Of a DNA stretch of 64,000 nucleotides, positions 22,531 through 34,694 are shown in pieces. Position numbers and translations under genes: made by a program. Under the pieces are notes generated by a model, which was not told where the DNA came from, did no database searches, and saw only the letters and a program-made list of their open reading frames with translations. Every line of letters begins with the position of its first letter. Positions within the stretch are counted from its first letter, which is position 1. Source of the DNA: Biomphalaria glabrata (Eukaryota > Mollusca > Gastropoda > Planorbidae); NCBI RefSeq assembly GCF_947242115.1, contig NC_074720.1, forward strand, positions 33,208,645 to 33,272,644, read 5' to 3'.

Positions 22531-22776
22531 GTAGAATACAATTCTAGCCTAGATATGATGCTTAGACAAGTAAGTCTTAGAAAATCACACAGTCAGGACA
22601 TTTACTTTGAACCTGACTTAGTTTTGAATAGTGTATTCATTACAAGAAGAGGTTCTTATTTATAGAATTTCAACTTCTTAAGTTGATAAGCCCTCATTAC
22701 AGGATTTACTCACTGGAGACCTGTAGGTAGAGTGACAATCTCTATGAGGGAATCCTTGAACCAAGTCGACTGCAAG

Positions 22777-25700
22777 TTATAGTTTAGAAACTATTTCAAG
22801 GACCTGAGCAGCGGAAGGCCTGTTGTCGGGGTCAGCTTGCAGGAGGAAAGTCACCATCCTTCTGGAAAAGAAAACATGAAAATGAAGAGATAATTTTGAA
22901 CAACTAACATCAAAAATAAATAAATAAATACAAGGAAAAAAAAATTTAATGTTGACATCAATGTATCAAATGTTTACCTGTATATGTAAGGCACACCCAA
23001 GCTGTTTCTGATGATGTCCAGAAAGTCCACTTTTGAAGGTCTTGTTTTCATCACTATAGTCCAACAGGTCATTCCAAAGGCGTACATGTCCACCTGGAGA
23101 AAAGATTACCAAAAACTATTGAATTTATGGTTCTAAATATGAATCTTCAAAATAAAGTTAATCTATAATAAAACTAATCGTATTTTTAACAAAACAATTA
23201 TGTGGCTTATACTTTAAATACTGGCGGACTTATTTTATTAGAAATATGTTCAAATATATATTACAATAATAGCTTCTTTAATAGTTCAACCATTCTTCTA
23301 AATGATATTTGTGTTTGCTAAATGCCTGAGGGCCACAAAAACTTTCTCACAGATATCCCCCTTCCTCTCCCCCTAACAGGTCCACAAAAGAGATTGGACT
23401 ATGGCGCACTGAGCATGCCATAAGCAGGAGAGATTCGCACTATTAAAACAAAATATGAGCACATTTTAAATGCAATACCTTGAAAGGATTGACTCTTTCA
23501 TCAGAGTATGTTTCTGGGGCTCTGTAATACTCGGTTCCGAGCTCTACAAAGATTTCTACGTGCTTGTTTGGAAGAACTCGAGAGAAGCCAAAGTCTGAGA
23601 GAAGAATGTTGTCGTCATCGTCAATCAGGATGTTGTTTGCTTTGATATCAAGATGGACCGTGTTTTTCTCATGGAGGTAGTGTATGGCCTGACACAGCTA
23701 AAACATATAGAATGGAAAATAGTCAAACTTTTTTGATAAATAAACAGCTATTAATGGGATTTGTGTTTTATAGTGTTCAAGAATATTATTCAAAAGAAAG
23801 AAACAGTTTTAATATTTATTTTTATAGGAATTTTTATCACAGTATTCGAGTGTAGTCTCAAAATCGGACAAATGTAAAGAAGATAGTCTATTTCATTAAA
23901 ATGAGAGTAGGCCTTATTTATGAAATAGTTCAACATTTTTGAGAGGGTGTCTGTGTTTGTTTGGAATTTATTAAAATAAATAAAAATGATTGGGGGGGGG
24001 TGAGTAGTTGAGCAGAAGTTGTTTACATGATCCGTAATCATGGTTATACTTAATCAACTCTCGATAGTCTGACGGTTACGAGCCCGAGGAGCTGTCTGAG
24101 TATCAAAAACGTCGGATTACTAAAGTGTACACGTAACTCAAACCATTTAGTTCAGATTATTTATATTAAAGGTATAAAAGTCTATATATTAATCTACATG
24201 ACTTTCGGTTACTTGTTTTTAATTATACCTTGGAGGACTATAATAAGACTTTAGATTTTATTAAATATGTAAAGATCCATTGGGCTGATGTTGAGTTATT
24301 TCTATTGATACACCTTTTGTCTTGTTGTTTGGGAATAGGATGTGAGGAGCCTCTTTGTGTTAGTGAGGCTGAGAATAGTTTTGGGAAAATTCTAAGGGCT
24401 TAAATGTAGGTTACCTAATACAAGTTCTACATGTTTTGCAAATAAAATTAAATTATAGAAGAAATCTAAATTTACAGGTCTTTATTATCTAACTGTATTT
24501 AAATGGTTTAGCTGTTTTATTCTTAGTAAGAATTTTTTTTAGTTAACGCTTTATTTCTAATGAAAGAAACCTATTTTATTTTAAGAAATTTCACAATATT
24601 TATTAAGACTAGAAATTAATTATAAGAGACACGAATACGGTATGTATTTTTTAAAATCATAAATCAATAGAGAAAAAAAAAAACGACAGAATTTCTAAGT
24701 TATGGTCACTTTGTACTATTATTTTTGTGTACTATGTTTTGGATAGATCAAGATAAGCCTGAAAGATAATCGTTTAACCTACGTTATATTATAAAAAATA
24801 AAGCAAAGTCCCCCATTAAGACCTTACGATCTATGGGGCAGATGATGTGAAGGTCATTTGTTTCTGTGTCTCACGGTTAACGAGGGTGTCATGTGGTCAG
24901 CACAACGACCAACCACCTATATTTTTCCCTAACTAATGTCGGGTACACATTAGATATGGGTACAGTGGTTATGCCGAGGTTGTCAATTGTAGTCAGACTG
25001 AATTTCCATTTGATTGGAGCAATATAACTTATCTTATGTTAAATTTAGAGGCGCCAAAGGATAGCGTACTTAAAAATCCCAGTCTTCATTAGGATTCGAA
25101 CCCCTAAACCCCGGTTCGGAAACCATGCGCATTACTGCTCAGAAGCATGATTATTTTAGTGATTAGAATAGCTGATCAATTGAACAGCTTAACTTTTGTA
25201 ATAAAATAATAATTACAGGTGTGGTGAATTCAAAATAGAAGAGGTCTATAAAATTGGCTAAATTGTACTCGCTTATCTTTGTATTGACTCCTACAATTAA
25301 TTTGAGTTGAGAATTCTTTTTTCCTTACACATTCTATGAGTTTTGTAAATCTATTCTTAAAATGAAGACTAAACATTGTTTGTAAATGTGAATGTAACTA
25401 ATAGAGAAACAATTCACTACAAACATACAAAGAGTTTGTACCAATACAGTACAGAATATAATTGCTAGACTAGTTTGACCTAGTGACACGTGTAGGACGT
25501 AATCTTCTTTTTTTAAAGTATCGTCTGTATTTTAAAGAATAATTAAATAAAACCTCAAAAACTAAGCAACACATTAGCAGCACTTTGTGTAATATGTATT
25601 TTACCCAAGATATGTATATTTTATTAGGTTCTAAACGTATAGCTTATGTGTCCAATTGTACGTAGGCATAGCTGCATAAATAAGTGTAGGCTTATAATAA

Positions 25701-26799
25701 AGTAAAACATTTGCCTTTTTTATATATTTATTTTTAAAAAAAGTAAGTTACAATATCATATTTAATTAATAAGAATGTAAACTATTTAGGTCAAAAACTA
25801 GATTCCTATTTATATTGTATTCGTGAGTGTCGTTAATCTGGGGGCTGACCTGTTAATACTTAATAGGACATAGTTTTATATTAGGTTATCAGACTAGGTC
25901 ACAGACCATAGACCTATCAAACTATATAAATGCTGTATGAAACCTGATCTAGATTTAGACTAGAAGAGTTTAAATCTTAAAAAGATATTTTACGCCTTGC
26001 ATACGTATTTATACTTGCATAAATTTACCCCATTTAATGGACACTTGATTTAAAGAAACAAATGTTCCAAAATAGATATATTTTATAAAATGATTTTTTT
26101 TTCAACTTCAATAAAATTAACATATTTTAAAGGTCACTTTACCCTTTACCATCATTTTTTTTTTGCAGTGCGGCTTTTGCTTGTAATTTATGAGTATACT
26201 CATTACTTATGAAATGAGAGATGAAATATGTGTTTAACATCATTCTACAAATTATTTGTGTTTTCAGTCAAAGAAATTTGTAATTTTAATGTAAAAATAA
26301 TAAGAATTTAAATGTTAAGACTTATAAATGTTTTAGCGACATAATAAAATAAAATTAAGTAGCCTACAAAGTTATTTAAAACACTTTGGCTTACCTGTCT
26401 TATATATTTAAGCTGCTGACTTGGGAGTAGAGTTGTAATGGCATCTGCAACTGCACCACGCTCGCACGCTGGCATCACCAGTGCCAAACAATCTGGTGCT
26501 TGTACCGAATAGAGAAGAGGCATGATGCTGCAGTGGTGGAGACCTTTCATGACCTGGACCTCCTTACAGAACATTCTCTTTGTTTCCTCATCCACCTTTC
26601 TGGCGTCTTCATCCGCTGCATCTTCACTTAAAGAAAACATTTTGAGTGCCAGCTTTTCGTTCGGGTCGTCTTTCGAGACGGCCAGAACGACTTTTCCATA
26701 GGCGCCGACGCCCAGCACTGCTACTTCGGAGAGATTCAATTCTTCAAAGATGTCTGTCTCAAGAACATCGTCAATCAAAGAACTCATGTTGGCAGCCAT
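22777..26799 (-). CDS. Stand-alone protein kinase, copy 1
   Basis: Predicted minus-strand coding exons: 26395-26799, 23479-23697, 22978-23093 and 22777-22861 (825 nt, 274 residues plus stop), all with GT/AG junctions; introns 2697, 385 and 116 nt. The whole protein is essentially one kinase domain: glycine loop GVGAYG (30-35), ATP-binding Lys53 (LALKMF), alpha-C Glu80, catalytic loop HLDIKANN (150-157), DFG (170-172), APE (195-197), alpha-F Asp210 and Arg261 in NRPS. All residues needed for phosphotransfer are present, so an active Ser/Thr-type kinase is expected. The HRD Arg is Leu151, so it is a non-RD kinase. There is no signal peptide or extra domain. An in-frame Met at residue 5 is an alternative start. 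Exon 1 is identical at DNA level to that of copy 3. Substrate and pathway are unknown; it may belong to a lineage-specific kinase expansion. Confidence 0.88.
24055..24420. mobile_element. Possible pogo/Tigger-like relic in kinase 1 intron 1 (internally deleted)
   Basis: It starts with 'actctcgatagtctgacggt' and has 'aaaacgtcggattact' 50 bp later, reminiscent of pogo-type terminal and subterminal repeats. Compared with units 2 and 3, about 170 bp are missing near 24,185. It then resumes with the ALEDYNK-region equivalent. No second terminal repeat was found, so the family is a weak call. Confidence 0.3.
24805..25145 (-). repeat. tRNA-derived SINE, minus orientation, unit 1
   Basis: Reverse complement of the 3455-3720 family: 'gaccttacgatctatggggc', 'cagatgatgtgaaggtcat', 'ggttaacgagggtgtcatgt', 'cgccaaaggatagcg' and reverse B-box 'ggattcgaac'. 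It lies in the large first intron of kinase 1 and is transcribed in the sense direction with the gene. The head end is truncated by a deletion shared with unit 3 but not unit 2. Confidence 0.75.
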
Positions 26800-27050
26800 A
26801 TTCGGATGTCTCGACAGATCGCTTTTCCTTATCAACAGAGATTGGAAGACTTTGCAGAAAGCTAAAGTTTAGAGCAACAAAGCTTCTACTCACAAAGAGA
26901 TAGCACACACTCACACTTACAAATTCACAACTGAAGACAACTAGTATATCCGAGGAAATTAAACACTAAGTCTTAACTGAATATGTAACACAGAATTGAG
27001 CGAGCAGAGATTTAATGAAAACATTGACACTGTAGGTGCAACTGGTCAGT

Positions 27051-27082
27051 TTATATAAGGTCCACTTCTCATCATGGCGTCA
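27051..27082 (-). promoter_or_regulatory. Kinase 1 promoter: TATA box and degenerate CRE-like site
   Basis: On the minus strand 'cttatataaac' gives a TATA box (27,051-27,057), about 250 bp upstream of the start codon. Transcription would start near 27,020-27,026, leaving a 5' UTR of about 225 nt. Just upstream lies TGACGCCA (27,075-27,082), one base from the ATF/CREB palindrome; unit 2 has the perfect site. An inverted CCAAT motif sits at about 27,094. Confidence 0.55.
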
Positions 27083-27990
27083 GTAATTTTCTGACCAATA
27101 GCTGAATAGCCCGACAATTTTTATTGAATGACCAGTAAAAAAGCGACTCTAAACCTATCCCTAATTTCTCCACAAGTATATCATCATTGGCTAATCACTC
27201 ACCGTCACGGTTGATTTCTCATGCGTGGTACCGCCGTCTTTAGGTCATCGATGACACCGACGTTGACCAGCTTGTCGTCGGGTCATCAAAGCTTCTGGCT
27301 TTGTTCTAGTCCGTGTCAGCCCTGGCTTAAACAAACACTGAAAGCGGTAGATCCAAGGTGTCGGTACAAATTGTTGGTTTTACTTGGGAGTGACCATGCC
27401 ATGTCTTATCTCAAGTGGTAGTGTCATAACAAAAACTAAAGACAAGAATGAAAGAACTGGACAATACATTGGAAAAATAGGATGGACAATTAATTGTAGT
27501 CTTTTTTTATTTCGTTACAACGCAAAGTCGTTGTATTGATAATTGCATTTTTTTTTGTAGTTTATAAAAAAAAAATAAAGACCAATTTTCTAAGAATTTT
27601 GTTGCAAATTTTTGTTTTTACTTTAGTTTATTATATTTAATATTTATTAGATTAATGTATATTAATGATTTACTTCTTTCATTTTTTGTAAGATTTTTTT
27701 ACTCTTAAAGCTCTATTTCTAATGAAAAAAAAATATTTTATTTAAGAAATTTTATAATATTTATTTTTACTAGAGATGGATTTAAACTATATATACATAT
27801 TATATAAGATAAGATAAGACATATAAGTGAAATAAAACGAATGCATTTGTATTTTAATTTTGAGTTTAAAAAATCAAATTTGCAAACATCGCTATGTAAA
27901 ACTATACGTTTTTTTTTTAAATTTAAATTTAAGCACATCAGCCTCTTAAACCAAATCAAATTTTTTTTAGTTTTTTTTTTTGTTTTGTTT
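27083..27990. other. Kinase 1 upstream region, no gene
   Basis: Sequence conserved among units up to 'ctcaagtggtagtgtcataac' (about 27,411), the site where unit 3 carries a LINE. Beyond it lies T-rich sequence with no gene. The 66-codon frame at 27221-27421 is not kept in all units. Confidence 0.5.
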
Positions 27991-27999
27991 TTTTACAAA

Positions 28000-28480
28000 G
28001 CTTGTATGAAATCACTCTGTCTGTCTGGTACGCATGATTTCTCCTACACACAATCTCGGATCAAGTTCAAATATTTTCACAATTGTTTCTTGTATCTGAC
28101 ACAACAAGAGCAAAAGAACAACAAACCAATTAATTAATTCAATTTTAATAAGCACTGAATGGTGAATGGTACATTGGCTTGGGGAGGCTTGAGCCCTCGA
28201 GGTCGATTACCAATCATACAAGTTTTATAAATACGTCAAAGCTATCATGGTAACCTTTACTCAACCCTCTTTCTTTCTACATTCCACGTTTTACCAACTG
28301 GTCCTAACAAGAGATGGATCATAGAGAAAGCTAAAAGCATTAAAATGCGCTAAGCAAAAACAATTTGCAAAAAAACAAATGTTTCTAATCGCTTAAATTA
28401 ATTATTGTTAGTCTATATTGTCACTCTATATCAATTACAAATTTAATTACTTGGCTGATCTAAATTAACATATAAAAAAA
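28000..28480 (+). repeat. Dispersed repeat, unit 1 copy a
   Basis: Ordered blocks: 'cactctgtctgtctggtac', 'cacaatctcggatcaagttc', 'aataagcactgaatgg', a tRNA-like middle with 'ggaggcttgagccctcgagg', then 'aactggtcctaacaagagat' and 'gcgctaagcaaaaacaattt'. It agrees with 2145-2740 over most of its length. Confidence 0.65.
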
Positions 28481-28829
28481 CATAATATAAGCCCCCCCCC
28501 CTTTTTTTTTAGTTGTTTTTTTTTAAATATGGTTTTAAACTCATTCATCTATATAACATTCTTCAATAGTTGTTGTATTCGTCATAAACTTTATATATAA
28601 TATTTAATATACAATAAAACCCTCTTGGATTATTATTTCAGGGAAGTGAACCAGTCTAGAACAAAGAAAAAAAAAACAAAACAAAAAAAAAAAAGGTGAA
28701 AATCCAGACATATGGATGAAGGACAGGAAGACGACTTTTGCTCACCCCACCTCCTTTCCTGACTTAAAAAAACATCTGTAAAACACAATAGGTAACATTT
28801 TTTTTACTAAGCTTATTAAAACTCAGACA

Positions 28830-30300
28830 GTCTGTCTCTCAGGTACAAGGTTTGTTCACTCGATTTCTCTTACTCCCAATCTCGGATTAAGCTGAAATTT
28901 GCACAATTATTTCTTTTACCTGACAACTGAAGAATCAATTTAAAAAAAAAACCATTGTTAATTAATTATTTAGTTTGATATCTCGAACAAGGGAAAAAAT
29001 TGTACTTGACTAAAGTGTAGGAAGAAGCTGAATTAGGTCCCTATATAAGGTCGCCGTTAAAATAAGCTTGTAGCAAACAATAGATAACTACAAAATCTTT
29101 TTTATTTCCATAGTTACCTTACTAACGATAACAGTCATTTCATTCCATTGATTTTTATCCCCAGCCACTTTATCCCCGGTCATTTCATCCACAGTTAATT
29201 TTTTTTTCGTAGTCATTGTGTAATTGTGCTGTTAAGGGTTTGCCTTTAAGCACTCATTTCATCTAGTAAATAAATATGCATGAAATTTAGACAACTGTTT
29301 GATATTTTGGACATAACCTCATAGTGTTTATAGTGTTCCCCTTCTCTCTTTATGCTACTCTATAATTAAAAGAATATATTTCAATATGAAGATACATTGT
29401 AGAGCGGGGTTTGTATTTAGTTATATTTCTATAGTTATGTTTATTCTGCGCATATTGCGTGATGTAATGATCAAAGGCCAAGGTGTGCTGGAAGTGGGGA
29501 AAATCTTTTGAGACATAGAAGTACGATTGGAATAATAATGTTCAAGCCGCTCTGCGCTCATTGCTTATCATCAAAGGCCAAGGTGTGGTGAAAGTAGTGG
29601 AAGTCTTTTGAGAGATGAGAGCGATTAGACTACTTCTGATCGTGCCGCTGATAGCTTATCTCCTGATGGCCATCTTTCACTTTACCATTATTTTTCAATA
29701 GTTTTTACTTGAATCTGAGCGTGTCATTTCAAACCCTGATATCACATTATATTTTTTCTAATAAACGCTGACTTCAAGAAACACGCAAAACTGGCCAAGA
29801 CATTACAAACTATATACATCAATACAACACAATGGATCGTCTTCTGTACCTACTATTATTTGATTTATTAAAGGATGAAATGACCAGGGGATGAAATGAC
29901 CGGGGATGAAATGACCAGGGGATGAAATGACAAGGTGATGAAGTGATCAGGGGATGAAATAACCAGGGGATGAAGTGATCAGGAGATGAAATGACCAGGA
30001 GACGAAATGACCTGGTGATAAAATGACCAGGGGATGAAGTGATCATGGAAGAAGTGACTGGGGATGAAATGACCAAGGATGAAGTGAATCGGGATGAAAG
30101 ACCATTGGATAAACTGGCCAAGGATGAAATGACCGGGAACACTCACATTCCTAGTATTCAATATGTAAGCTTGAGGAGGTCGAGCCATGAGTTCGAATTC
30201 AGGTCGTCCTTATAACTGCTTTTTAAAAGCAAATACGCTCAAAATGATATTAAAGTTAATATTGGAAATGAGGTAAATAAATAAAAACACTTCAAATGTA
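28830..30300 (+). repeat. Dispersed repeat copy b, split by about 1 kb of insertion
   Basis: The left half is 28,830-29,110 ('tctcggattaagctgaaatt', 'atctcgaacaaggg', 'aggtcgccg'). The tRNA-like half resumes at about 30,155 ('gtaagcttgaggaggtcgag', 'gagttcgaattcaggtcg'). The material between (29,110-30,150), which includes the 'gatgaaatgacc' minisatellite, is an insertion. The same split occurs in units 2 and 3. Confidence 0.55.
29874..30140. repeat. 'ggggatgaaatgaccag' minisatellite, unit 1
   Basis: About 17 imperfect repeats of 14-16 bp around 'ggatgaaatgaccagg'. The phase varies, and single copies have changed to 'gaagtgatc' or 'gaaagaccatt'. The open frames across it are artefacts. Matching arrays lie at 45,395-45,630 and 62,465-62,735. 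Confidence 0.85.
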
Positions 30301-30820
30301 TTGAAGTGGATGCAGTAATTAAATCTTAAAATAACGCTAAGATTTAAATTACCTTTTCTACAATGGGAAATAGGATTTTAATCAATTTTTAGCGACCCCG
30401 AAAGGGGAAAAGACGCTATTAGTTTTGTGTGGAATGTCTGTCCGTCCGTCCCGTTTAGATCTCGTCAACTAAAAAAGATTGTACAAATCCGACATCATAA
30501 TATTTTAGACCATTCAAAGTTCTGATGCAACGGCTACTTTTTTCTTTTCTGAAAGCGAAAAATCTAATTTTTTAAATCAATTATGCAAGCATTTGTTTCA
30601 TAAAAATGCACCACTTTTACAACTATTCACTGTTAATAATAAGAAACACTGGAGACTCTTTTGTGAAGGCACACGGAGCATGCCATATAATTAACACATT
30701 TATGAAAACAGTTGTAGATTTTTAGTCAAAACATTTTCTATTTTACATTTGTATTGCTAAGTTATGTAAGTTCTGTTATATTAACTACTATATTTATACA
30801 CAATTTTTTTTTAAAATTTT
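30301..30820. other. Unit 1 right end, no gene
   Basis: Contains a short inverted motif 'gaccccgaaaggggaaaag' at about 30,392 and a 'tgtccgtccgtcccgt' run at 30,440, followed by AT-rich sequence. The block is conserved at the same place in all units. It may be a repeat family of its own, but its ends could not be fixed. Confidence 0.4.
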
Positions 30821-30880
30821 TTGTTTGTTAACAGCGCTCTAGAAATAAAATTATCATTTTTAAATAATCATGTATATATA
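30821..30880 (+). mobile_element. CR1/L2 LINE tail at the right edge of unit 1
   Basis: 'ttgtttgttaacagcgctct' followed by 'agaaataaaattatcat' is the 3' tail of the LINE family seen at 17,100-17,460 and 30,886-33,318, leading into a TA run. Only the tail remains. Confidence 0.7.
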
Positions 30881-30885
30881 TATAG

Positions 30886-33300
30886 GATCGCAACTTAGAC
30901 CAACTGATAAATGTTCCGACACACGTCAAAGGCCATACTCTTGACTGGATTGTTACAAATGCAAGTGAGCTTGTAGCCAAACTCATTGTCTCAGACCGCG
31001 GCTTGTCAGATCATTTTCTCGTAAACTTTGAAATGCGCCTATCAAAAGCAAAAAGGCCAAAGAAAAACGTGACTTCCCGTAAACTTAAAGCCATAGATAT
31101 TGCCTCCTTCAAAATGGACGTGACCTCTTTGCTGTTGCAACAGAGCAACACAGACGTTCTCAGCAATTACAATTCTTGCTTGAAAAAGTTGCTGGACAGC
31201 CATGCACCTCTTGTCACTCGTACAGTCTCAGTTAGGCCATCTGCACCCTGGTTGACGGAAGACATAAAGACTGCCAAACTTATTCGCCGACGTGCCGAAC
31301 GTACATTTCAAAAGACAGGTCTGACGATACATCGACAAATATACATACGAGAAAAAAACAAGGTTAACCGTATGATTAGAGACGCAAAAGCTAGTCATAT
31401 TCGACAAAAAATCGAAAATTCTGATTCTTCAAAGGAGCTATTCAGGATCACCGCTGAAATGTTAGGGGGATCAAATAACGAACATTTGCCGTCATCTATC
31501 CCATTATCTGAACTTCCTGATTCCTTCAATAGATTCTTCATTGGGAAGATTGAGCAGATTAGAAATGACATGCCATCCCTCTCATCACAGCTTGACCACT
31601 CTCCAATTTTTCAAAATACTCCTTTTTGCGAGTTTCAGCGTGTATCTGAAGATTATGTCAAAAGTACTATTTTGAAGATGCCAAATAAGTCATGTGACCT
31701 TGATCCCATTCCAACCTCCTTGCTCCTTGAATGTTTGGATGAGCTTGTACCTACAATTACCAACATTGTGAACTCTTCACTGACTTCAGGCATTGTACCA
31801 CAGCAATTTAAGTATGCACTTGTCAGGCCCTTATTAAAGAAATCCAGTCTTGACCCGGAATGTCTAAAAAACTATCGCCCGGTTTCAAATCTTCCCTTCC
31901 TGTCAAAGCTTCTGGAGCGCATCGTGTTAGTGCAAATTCTTTCTCATCTTGAACAGTACTGTCTCTTGGAAGAATTTCAATCTGCATATAGGAAGTGCCG
32001 TAGCACAGAGACAGCAGTGGTCAGGGTACTAAACGACTTACTTCACAATTCCGACAAAGGCCACATATCAATTCTTTCTATGCTGGACTTGTCCGCAGCC
32101 TTTGATACGCTAGACCATGAAATTATGATGGCCAGATTCTCTGCAACTTTTGGTTTAGCAGGAGTCGTCCTAAAGTGGCTTGGATCCTACCTGACGGAAC
32201 GCACCCAAAGTGTCGTTGTTAGCGGGACGGAATCAACAAGCTTACTTTTGAAGTACGGAGTACCCCAAGGATCAGTTCTAGGCCCAGTACTGTTCACTAT
32301 GTACACATATCCACTCAGCGGTGTCATACGGCCAACCGGCATCTTATACCATTTCTTTGCCGATGACTCACAGTTATACGATTCATCAGTACCCTCAGAG
32401 GTGTCGCATCTGGCAGAGAAAATCAGTAGTACCGTTGCAAGGGTGAGCGATTGGATGGTTGAAAATAAACTCAAGATGAACGAAGACAAGACAGAAATAA
32501 TTAAGATTGGCACTAGGAACAATGTCTCAAAAGTTGAAAGCACAGATTCTCTCTTTATCACGAACTGCCATGTTCCTTTTGTCCATGTAGTGCGGAATCT
32601 TGGAGTTTTCTTCGACTCAACACTATCTTTCGACCCACACATAAATCAGCTCTGCAAAGGTCTTTATCTGCAGCTGCGCAGATTAGGCCAGATCCGACCA
32701 TATTTAACAACGGAGTCAACAAAAACGCTAGCTGTGGCATTCATACTCTCCCGCCTTGACTACTGCAACGCCGTGCTAGCAGGTATACCTGATGACAAAA
32801 TAGCCAAGCTGCAACGTATACAGAACAACGCCGCTCGAATAGTCCTTAAAAAAACTAGACAAGATTCTGCTACTACGCTCTTGCGCACGCTCCATTGGCT
32901 TCCCGTGAAAGCGAGAATCGATTACAAGGTCGCCACACTTTGTCATCAGTGTATATATAACAATGAGATGCCCTTGTACCTTAGCGAACTGATTACTCCA
33001 TATGTCCCCCAGAGAACCCTGCGCTCAATGGACTCAACGCTTTTAGTAGTGCCACGTTTCTCCCTCAAAAGCTACGGTCTGCGTGCTTTTTCAGTTCACG
33101 GACCAAAGGTTTGGAACTCACTCCCCATTGATCTCAGACAGACAACATGCTATACCACTTTTAAGAAGAACATTAAGACCTACTTGTTTAAAACTTTTTT
33201 AGATTAACTGTTATTCTAGCAATTGTGTTTATGTTTGTAATGTTATTACAGCGCCTTGAGCCTACATTTTGTTTGTTAACAGCGCTTTATAAATAAAATT

Positions 33301-33318
<18 letters not shown>
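30886..33318 (+). mobile_element. 5'-truncated CR1/L2-like LINE with intact reverse transcriptase frame
   Basis: The open frame 30,886-33,207 runs 773 codons to a TAA. It begins inside the AP endonuclease domain (DRNLDQLINVPTHVKGHTLD, then GLSDHFLVNFEM, the conserved SDH near the endonuclease end). A full reverse transcriptase follows: KNYRPVSNLPFLSKLLERI, FQSAYRKCRSTETA, DLSAAFDTLDH, GVPQGSVLGPVLF and the catalytic FADDSQLY at about residue 490. The C-terminal tail has KVWNSLPIDLR. The 3' UTR contains 'cgccttgagcc' and ends with (TTA)n into TA repeats. There are no stops or frameshifts, so it is young. It lies in the TA tract joining units 1 and 2, so the target duplication cannot be read. 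The upstream endonuclease part and any ORF1 are missing. Confidence 0.9.
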
Positions 33319-33355
<37 letters not shown>

Positions 33356-34134
33356 GTATCTTGAATACTAACTCAAAAATATACATCTAAAAGACAAGTG
33401 GTTCTCAAACTGTGGTCCATAGACACCCAGAGGGTTCTAGAGACGACCATAGGAGGTCCGCTAAAAGATGCGAATTGTATACAATAAAAAAACATATTTG
33501 CTTTAAGCCAGTTTATCTGATCTGATAATAAAGTCACGAGTCGATACTGTGACCTAATTCGACAAGTTTCTAGAAGCCCAGGTCAAATCAGAGATGACCA
33601 GAGTAAACAAGTTAATTAAATAGCATACGTCAGTTTCTAGAAGGTCACAGTTAATAAAAATAATTAGGGGAGAAGTTTTTATGATTCTGGAAAGTATAAA
33701 TTAGGGGAAAGTTAGTTAGTAACGCATTGTAACGATTTTTGAAAGAAACGGTCTTACGTTTAAACGTTTGCGGGCCCAGTTGTTGAAGTTACTTTTAATG
33801 AATGAGTATCATAAAGTTATTTCACTAATTATTTATATCAGTTAAAGCATTAGAAAGGTTCATTTTTAAGAAGATATTCAAGTAAAGTTATTGAATTGAG
33901 AAGGTACTAATATGTTTAATTTGAATGAGTTTATTAAAGGAGTTAAAACAAAACACAGCTGTTTAATTATTTTTTTTTTTGATTTTCAAATTATTCATAT
34001 AATCTCCAGCGTGTGATGATTCTGTTTAATCGATAATTAATATAAGAAGCATTGCCAAGAAATAAATAAACAGAAATCGTCACTATTGGTAATAAAAATC
34101 AGCTCGCCCCAACTACTGCTTAATATGTCTATTA

Positions 34135-34375
34135 CGAACCATTCTTTGACGACCTAAACCAAAGATTTGAAGACATTCTTCTCTCGGATATACTCAACTA
34201 GGTATTCAAACATTTAGTGTTTGGACAAACTCAGATCCCAATCACAGATGAATACATACTAATACAGGAGCAGCTTATTGAACTATCCAGTGAGACACTT
34301 AGTGCAGAGACGAACCATAGTTAAACGGACTTTGAACGCGACATTTAGTGACGTCACAGATTAGTGGGTTTTAGT
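34135..34375 (+). pseudogene. Coding-like relic, unit 2 copy
   Basis: Copy of the unit 1 relic at 18,300-18,535 (FFDDLNQRFED, then VFGQTQIPITDEYIL). It has a stop in the same place after the DILN-equivalent segment. Family not recognised. Confidence 0.35.
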
Positions 34376-34694
34376 TTATTTATCTTATCTTATCTCATAC
34401 AGACGTTAGGTTGTTATTAGTAAGTTGGTGTTAGCAATCCAAGGTGACAACATCTTATTACGGACTCGACTAACGGGATTAGAACTTGAGCCTCCTTTTT
34501 AGGTGGCCAAGCCGTAGCCAAGCGGTTTTAGACTCTCAGTCAAATCTCCCACACTACATTCACTACACCCACATCTGTCAACCAGTGTCTGTTGCCGAGT
34601 AGCAGATGTCATAATAATAGCTGCGTCATCCTCGTAGAACAGTTTTCTAAATGAACACCTTTCAAATTTAGGTTTCGGCCTAATTTCACGCTCT

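Larger units (their letters stand above)
17461..30880. repeat. Tandem array unit 1 (kinase-bearing segment)
   Basis: About 13.4 kb. It begins at the TA tract and 'cttgaatactaactcaaaaa' (about 17,511) and ends at 'aaataatcatgtatatatat' (about 30,880). The same order of landmarks recurs in units 2 and 3: LINE C-terminal relic, SINE, conserved frame, kinase gene, dispersed repeats, 'gatgaaatgacc' minisatellite, LINE tail and TA tract. Unit 1 alone lacks the 45-bp minisatellite and the 199/116-bp MITE, and alone carries the 1567-bp hAT element. Confidence 0.92.

Noticed and set aside
26646-26903. 85-codon plus-strand frame, also at 55158-55415
   Set aside because: Antisense of kinase exon 1; identical only because exon 1 is identical in copies 1 and 3.
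29819-30188. Frames rich in HFIPWSF repeats, also at 45470 and 62506
   Set aside because: Translation of the 14-16-bp 'gatgaaatgacc' minisatellite.
32187-32642. 151-codon minus-strand frame
   Set aside because: Antisense shadow of the LINE reverse transcriptase.
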